Shown: in pieces, positions 12,201 through 14,981 of the stretch
Layout of the letters: the number at the start of each line of letters is the position of its first letter
How positions within the stretch are numbered: position 1 is the first letter of the stretch
Source: Butyricicoccus sp. OM04-18BH
GTDB taxonomy: Bacteria; Bacillota; Clostridia; Oscillospirales; Butyricicoccaceae
Reading direction: 5' to 3'
Assembly: GCF_003481705.1 (NCBI RefSeq)
Contig: NZ_QULN01000019.1
Coordinates: 1-14,981 of the forward strand
Length of the DNA: 14,981 bases
Program-made: the position numbers and the translations under genes
The notes under the pieces: generated by a model
What the model saw: only the letters and a program-made list of their open reading frames with translations
What the model was told of the DNA's origin: nothing
The model's database searches: none

Positions 12201-14568
12201 TGACTACACCACCGACGAAAACGGCAAGATCACCATCGAAAAGGCTCCGGCAGGCACCTACAAAGTACAGGAAACTGCTACTTTAAAGGAATATATCCTG
12301 AACGATAAGCCTTACGAAATCGAGCACACCACCGACAAGGCAACTTCTATCACCATCGAGAATACTAAGAAGCCTGGTCTGTCGATCACCAAGATCGATG
12401 CAGAAACGAAGAAGCCGCTGCCGGGTGCTGTGTTCAAGCTGACCCGTGCCAACGGCGATGTTGTTCGTGAGGACATCACGACCGGCGAGGACGGTACGGC
12501 ATTTGTAGAGGGGCTTGATGCTGCGGATTATATCGTGACCGAGGTAACTGCTCCCGGCGGATATATCATCGACAAGACCCCTCATGCAGTATCTCTGGAA
12601 AAGGGTAAAACTTACACGCTTACAATCGAAAACAGCAAAAAGCCGGGTCTGCTCATTAAAAAGGTAGATGCGCAGACACACAAGGCGCTGCCGGGTGCGA
12701 CCTTTAAGATCACTCGCGGCGATGGCTCTGTTGTCCGTGAAGCAGCAGTTACCGATAGTGACGGTGTTATCCATCTCGCAGAACTGGACACCGGAACATA
12801 TATCATCACTGAGGTAAAGGCTCCGGATTCTTATGTGATCGACGAGACACCTAAAACTGTGCAGCTCCGCAAGGGCCAGACTTACGAAGTAACTTTTGCA
12901 AATACCAAGCAGTCTGGTCTTACCATCAAGAAGATCGACGAAGAAACCCGTCAGCCGCTTAAAAATGCCCTGTTCCGTATTACCAAGTCCAATGGTGAAA
13001 TCATCAAGGAAGCGGAAACTGATGAAAACGGTATTATCACCCTGACCGGCTTGTCGGATTGCTCTCTGGTTATCACCGAGATCAAGGCACCGACCGGCTA
13101 TATCTTGCAGGACACCCCCAAGACCATTGAGGTCAAGGCCGGTCAGTCCTATGAGCTGACCTTTACCAACAAAAAAGCGTATGGCTTGCAGATTCGCAAG
13201 GTGGTTAAGGGTACTGGCGAAGCACTCGCAGGCGCGAAATTCAAGGTTGAGAAGGTGTCCGGCGAGCGCATCGGTGAGTATACCTCCAATTCTGCCGGTC
13301 TGGTCAACATTTCCGGTCTGGAGGACGGCATCTATGTCGTAACCGAGATCAAGGCGCCCGATGGCTACCGTATCGACACAAATCCGAAGAATGTTATTGT
13401 AAAGGCTGGTGAACTGGCCACAGTGGAATTTGAAAATGCCAAGATGTCCAGCGTCCGCATCAAGAAGATTGACAGCGTGACGAAAGACCCTATTCCGGGT
13501 GTGCGTTTCCTGATCAAAGACAAGAATAAGAACATTGTTGGCGAGTATACCACCGACAGCGATGGTTATATCGAGCTGGAAAACGATCTGGAAGAGGGCA
13601 AATATTACGCAGAAGAAATTCAGGCCGCACCGGGATATATCCGCGACACACAGGAGCGCACCTTCCGCGTAAAGCGTGGCGAAACCACTGAGATTGTATG
13701 GGAAAATACAGCGCAGTATGGTCAGATCCAAGTCATCAAAAAGTCCAAGGACTACAACAGTATCAATGGTCTGCCCGCAGGTACGCTCCTGCAGGGCGCA
13801 ACCTTTGAGATCTACGACAAGGCACAGAATGTTGTAGACACGGTAGTTTCCAACGAGCGCGGCCTTGCAATCTCCAAGCTGCTGCCGCTGGGTCGTTACA
13901 CTATCAAGGAAACCAAAGCACCGAAGTATTACGGTGTATCCGGTGAAACTTTTGAAGCGGAAATCGAGTTTGCAAGCCAGATCGTCCGTCTGGAGGTTCT
14001 GGACGAGAGCGTTTACACCAATGTTGTAATCGGCAAGTCCGGTCCGAAGCAGGTAACGCCGGGTATGCAGATGAAGTGGACGATCAGCCGCGTGGCCAAT
14101 AATTCCTCCATTCGTCTGACGAGCTTCTACTGGCGCGACAATCTGCCGTATCAGGCGGTACAGCTGGATAAGATCGTAACCGGCACTTATAACACCCGTA
14201 TCCCCTATAAGGTGGTTTATAAGACCAACTTCAATCAGACACCGCGCACGCTGGCAGATAATCTCGACCCGTCTGTCAACCGCGTCCTGCAAGCAACGCC
14301 GACCGCACTCGGCCTGAAATCCGGTGAAGCGGTAACGCAGATTATGTTTATTTTCGGTACGGTGCCGTCCGGCTTCCGTATGGTGGATAACGCCTATATT
14401 TACGGTACGGTTCGCAAGTCGGCTTCCGGCAGTTCGTTTGTTAATAAGGCAGATGTTGGCGGTCTGAATGACAGCCAGCAGTGGATCATGTCGAATGACG
14501 CATGGACTACCACCATCTACCGCGCACCGACTTATAAAAAGCCGACCCTGCCGACTACCGGCTGGTAA
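9235..14568 (+). CDS. Giant thioester/Cna-B surface adhesin
   Basis: A 1777-residue surface protein. The signal peptide ends at residue 32 (SMAVSVPTAFA before AEEDN). The N-terminal head (about 33-400) looks like a thioester domain: C88 in IRAYCADHAKGNPG and Q152 in SASQAAIWCAL fit the Cys-Gln pair that forms an internal thioester and can bond covalently to target amines. From about residue 414 to 1591 there are some 13 Cna-B/SpaA-type repeats. Most begin with a lysine in a KIDxET-like strand, carry a central glutamate in a TEVKAP-type motif and end with an asparagine in FANTKK-type strands, the set needed for isopeptide bonds. A last domain (1592-1765) of unknown fold precedes LPTTGW at the very end (1772-1777). 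No hydrophobic anchor follows, which is unusual. The upstream terminator implies reduced or separate expression. Its sortase is probably encoded at 6302. Confidence 0.92.
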   Translation: MRKNFFKRTLAGVLSAVTLFSSMAVSVPTAFAAEEDNKASAIEIKVGENYNVADKGVSKAWFQQNGAPRNVWPMFTKASDGTEIRAYCADHAKGNPGTGGKPYTVTGQVKDMRVYGVVVKSDSRNTLNTFISGSKVLNAGNFTADMYFSASQAAIWCALGDAQIAANSKFGITYPSSTSLGYRSSGKTLSASTTSEALTLYAAIEMLKYGNEFDGVWGSSGKGHAPWVGNTINYTPGSATYNAANAKTGSVDLPNGIVKSGVFAEKSIDGTDYLVLPMAAASATFVRSNRIFVRASNLPSGAFIMDEDGNKNGSDGLLTLSKVHSDKTLYKNGNDMAFGQVFYFCIPKSTAEQMDTAGTKLSTSFLTSMNVDRYNVYVASTNSSGIQPVILVEPAVKLSSNKLSFSSTTVPKDKVKLKVMKTDKDGAPLDGCTFQITYTDAGKAQNKTATTDSNGEAIFTELPTNTTVTVKETAAPEGYTLLPSKTVNTGTKGGQTVELKLANSDDHTFKVHKISSADGRNLMGATFEVRGIDNNFKHTYTTDALGEFEIQGRDLPTGSFEVYEIAAPEGYATDGSDIQTFAWDNSKDIELSFKDAPRPGIKIYKFDKETKMPLEGATFEIRRDGQVLATVKTDVNGNAGLYDLPKGFYQVVETEPPQGYLRDEQVHEVYIDPTADPTQLIREVDVANTKKLSIRIVKIDKETKVPLSGWKFDVYYNDAHLTTVTTNQNGEAMVENLQPGTYRIKETGGDTEHYNMDAGEQTVELVKDQAEIPTLTFANTIKKHFGILKIDSETHKPIEGVTFAIYKDGKLLGNYTTGADGRIWLPYAEPGTYQAQEVITDPKYVLNAKVFTIENNSEYPTFFTIPNVMKKDITVTKIDKDTGKPLQGVVFQGFKDGKSIGYFTTGADGKFTIPYADSGTYTFKEYHTLAGYVLNKEPITIEHTTDGNVDLVVDNTVQKKFEVIKVDSQTKQPLAGVQFKIWRDATLLGDYTTDENGKITIEKAPAGTYKVQETATLKEYILNDKPYEIEHTTDKATSITIENTKKPGLSITKIDAETKKPLPGAVFKLTRANGDVVREDITTGEDGTAFVEGLDAADYIVTEVTAPGGYIIDKTPHAVSLEKGKTYTLTIENSKKPGLLIKKVDAQTHKALPGATFKITRGDGSVVREAAVTDSDGVIHLAELDTGTYIITEVKAPDSYVIDETPKTVQLRKGQTYEVTFANTKQSGLTIKKIDEETRQPLKNALFRITKSNGEIIKEAETDENGIITLTGLSDCSLVITEIKAPTGYILQDTPKTIEVKAGQSYELTFTNKKAYGLQIRKVVKGTGEALAGAKFKVEKVSGERIGEYTSNSAGLVNISGLEDGIYVVTEIKAPDGYRIDTNPKNVIVKAGELATVEFENAKMSSVRIKKIDSVTKDPIPGVRFLIKDKNKNIVGEYTTDSDGYIELENDLEEGKYYAEEIQAAPGYIRDTQERTFRVKRGETTEIVWENTAQYGQIQVIKKSKDYNSINGLPAGTLLQGATFEIYDKAQNVVDTVVSNERGLAISKLLPLGRYTIKETKAPKYYGVSGETFEAEIEFASQIVRLEVLDESVYTNVVIGKSGPKQVTPGMQMKWTISRVANNSSIRLTSFYWRDNLPYQAVQLDKIVTGTYNTRIPYKVVYKTNFNQTPRTLADNLDPSVNRVLQATPTALGLKSGEAVTQIMFIFGTVPSGFRMVDNAYIYGTVRKSASGSSFVNKADVGGLNDSQQWIMSNDAWTTTIYRAPTYKKPTLPTTGW
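10474..14007 (+). repeat. About 13 tandem Cna-B repeats within the adhesin
   Basis: Each unit is about 88-95 codons. The first two and the last differ most from the rest; units 8 to 10 are the most alike, with GLxIKKID starts and EVKAPxxY centres. The repeats form the long stalk that lifts the thioester head from the cell. Unit 2 ends in an FKD strand rather than the usual Asn, so its bond would be Lys-Asp or absent. Boundaries are by eye. Confidence 0.85.
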
Positions 14569-14589
14569 GGAAAAGAGAGGAGAAAGTTT

Positions 14590-14981
14590 ATGAAAATCAG
14601 ACGATTGATCTGTGCGGCGCTTGCCGCATCGCTCGCCCTGTGTCCTGCCGCTTTTGCGGCGGACACCGCCCCGAAAACCGATCGTATCGTCACCACGCAG
14701 AACGGCACCGGTTACTCGGTGTCTTCTGTGGGGCGGCATATCATTCCGGTGTCGGACAGCAGCCAGAGCTTCGATTTCTCGCCGCTGGACGGCTACGATC
14801 TGTCTACGCTTATCATCTCGGACGGCAAGTATACCGACCGCGCCAATGTCGTACACCTCGACAATGATTTGACACTGAACGGCGTAACTTATCCGATCCA
14901 CTATCAGTCCAAGACGGACGCAGGCGGCGAAAGCGTGATCCGCGCGACCGTCGATATTCCGGCAGCATCGGACGATGTTAC
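14590..14981 (+). CDS. Secreted protein, 3' part outside the window
   Basis: The first 130 residues of a protein I do not recognise. A signal peptide (KIRRLICAALAASLALCPAAFA) should be cut after residue 23, before ADTAPKTD. The visible mature part is hydrophilic, Asp/Ser/Thr-rich and probably beta-stranded (SFDFSPLDGYDLSTLIISDG, then LTLNGVTYPIHY). The cysteine in LALCP does not fit a lipobox, so it is not a lipoprotein. AGGAG (14578-14582) lies 7 nt before the ATG. The gene begins 21 nt after the adhesin stop codon, in the same reading frame, so the two share an operon. It may be a partner of the adhesin. The frame is open at the window edge. Confidence 0.75.
   Translation, partial: MKIRRLICAALAASLALCPAAFAADTAPKTDRIVTTQNGTGYSVSSVGRHIIPVSDSSQSFDFSPLDGYDLSTLIISDGKYTDRANVVHLDNDLTLNGVTYPIHYQSKTDAGGESVIRATVDIPAASDDV

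Noticed and set aside
10474..14007. Repeated DNA as a possible CRISPR array or satellite
   Set aside because: The repetition is at protein level, about 88-95 codons per unit, with diverged DNA and an intact reading frame; these are Cna-B domains.
14590..14660. Lipoprotein signal (LALC) in the last partial gene
   Set aside because: The residue before the cysteine is Leu and the next is Pro, which does not fit a lipobox; a standard signal peptide ending in AFA is better.
12283..14901. An 872-codon open frame on the - strand opposite the adhesin
   Set aside because: It mirrors the codon-biased Cna-B repeats, has no plausible start signal and a Cys/Leu/Ile-rich implausible product; a typical antisense shadow.

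Overview
The window comes from a mobile genetic element of a low- to mid-GC Gram-positive bacterium, most likely a gut Clostridia/Oscillospirales-type Firmicute. The evidence is strong AGGAGG ribosome-binding sites, a consensus sigma-A promoter, a sortase with an LPxTG-type substrate, MobC and a MobP-type relaxase of the Firmicutes kind, and a PcfB/DUF3801 protein. No rRNA, tRNA, CRISPR array or insertion sequence was seen, and every supported gene is on the + strand. The species, and whether the element is a plasmid or an integrated element (ICE/IME), cannot be decided here: no integrase or recognised replication initiator is present.

Layout. (1) 1-892: a protein resembling the AcrVA2 anti-CRISPR family, its 5' end possibly cut by the window edge, followed by a strong terminator (956-982). 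(2) 893-1320: a non-coding region with two helically phased direct repeats, a C-rich hairpin, a spaced 10-bp repeat and a hairpin just before the next ribosome-binding site; it could be a replication or control region. (3) 1321-5193: a DNA-processing operon: a small coiled-coil protein, a DUF3991/TOPRIM primase-like protein, a palindrome-rich candidate oriT, MobC, a MobP-type relaxase with HUH histidines, and PcfB/DUF3801. The genes overlap or are tightly spaced. (4) 5209-7450: a secreted single-pass membrane protein and a sortase whose reading frames overlap by 317 nt. (5) 7549-9212: a consensus promoter with an inverted repeat across its -10 box, driving a small membrane protein and a secreted protein with two stalk-like domains and a CAP/SCP domain, ending at a terminator. 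(6) 9235-14568: a 1777-residue surface adhesin with an N-terminal thioester domain, about 13 Cna-B repeats and a terminal LPTTGW with no membrane anchor after it. (7) 14590 to the edge: the start of another secreted protein.

How the parts may work together (inference): TOPRIM, MobC, relaxase and PcfB would prepare DNA for conjugative transfer. The sortase, thioester/Cna-B adhesin and CAP protein would form a cell-surface module that helps donor cells contact recipients or host surfaces. The AcrVA2-like protein would protect the element from Cas12a in recipients. The coupling ATPase and type IV secretion genes are not in the window.

The points most worth following are the anti-CRISPR candidate, the 317-nt dual-coding overlap that contains the sortase signal peptide, the anchorless LPTTGW adhesin, and the base-composition breaks that suggest domain-level mosaicism in the CAP protein and the adhesin.
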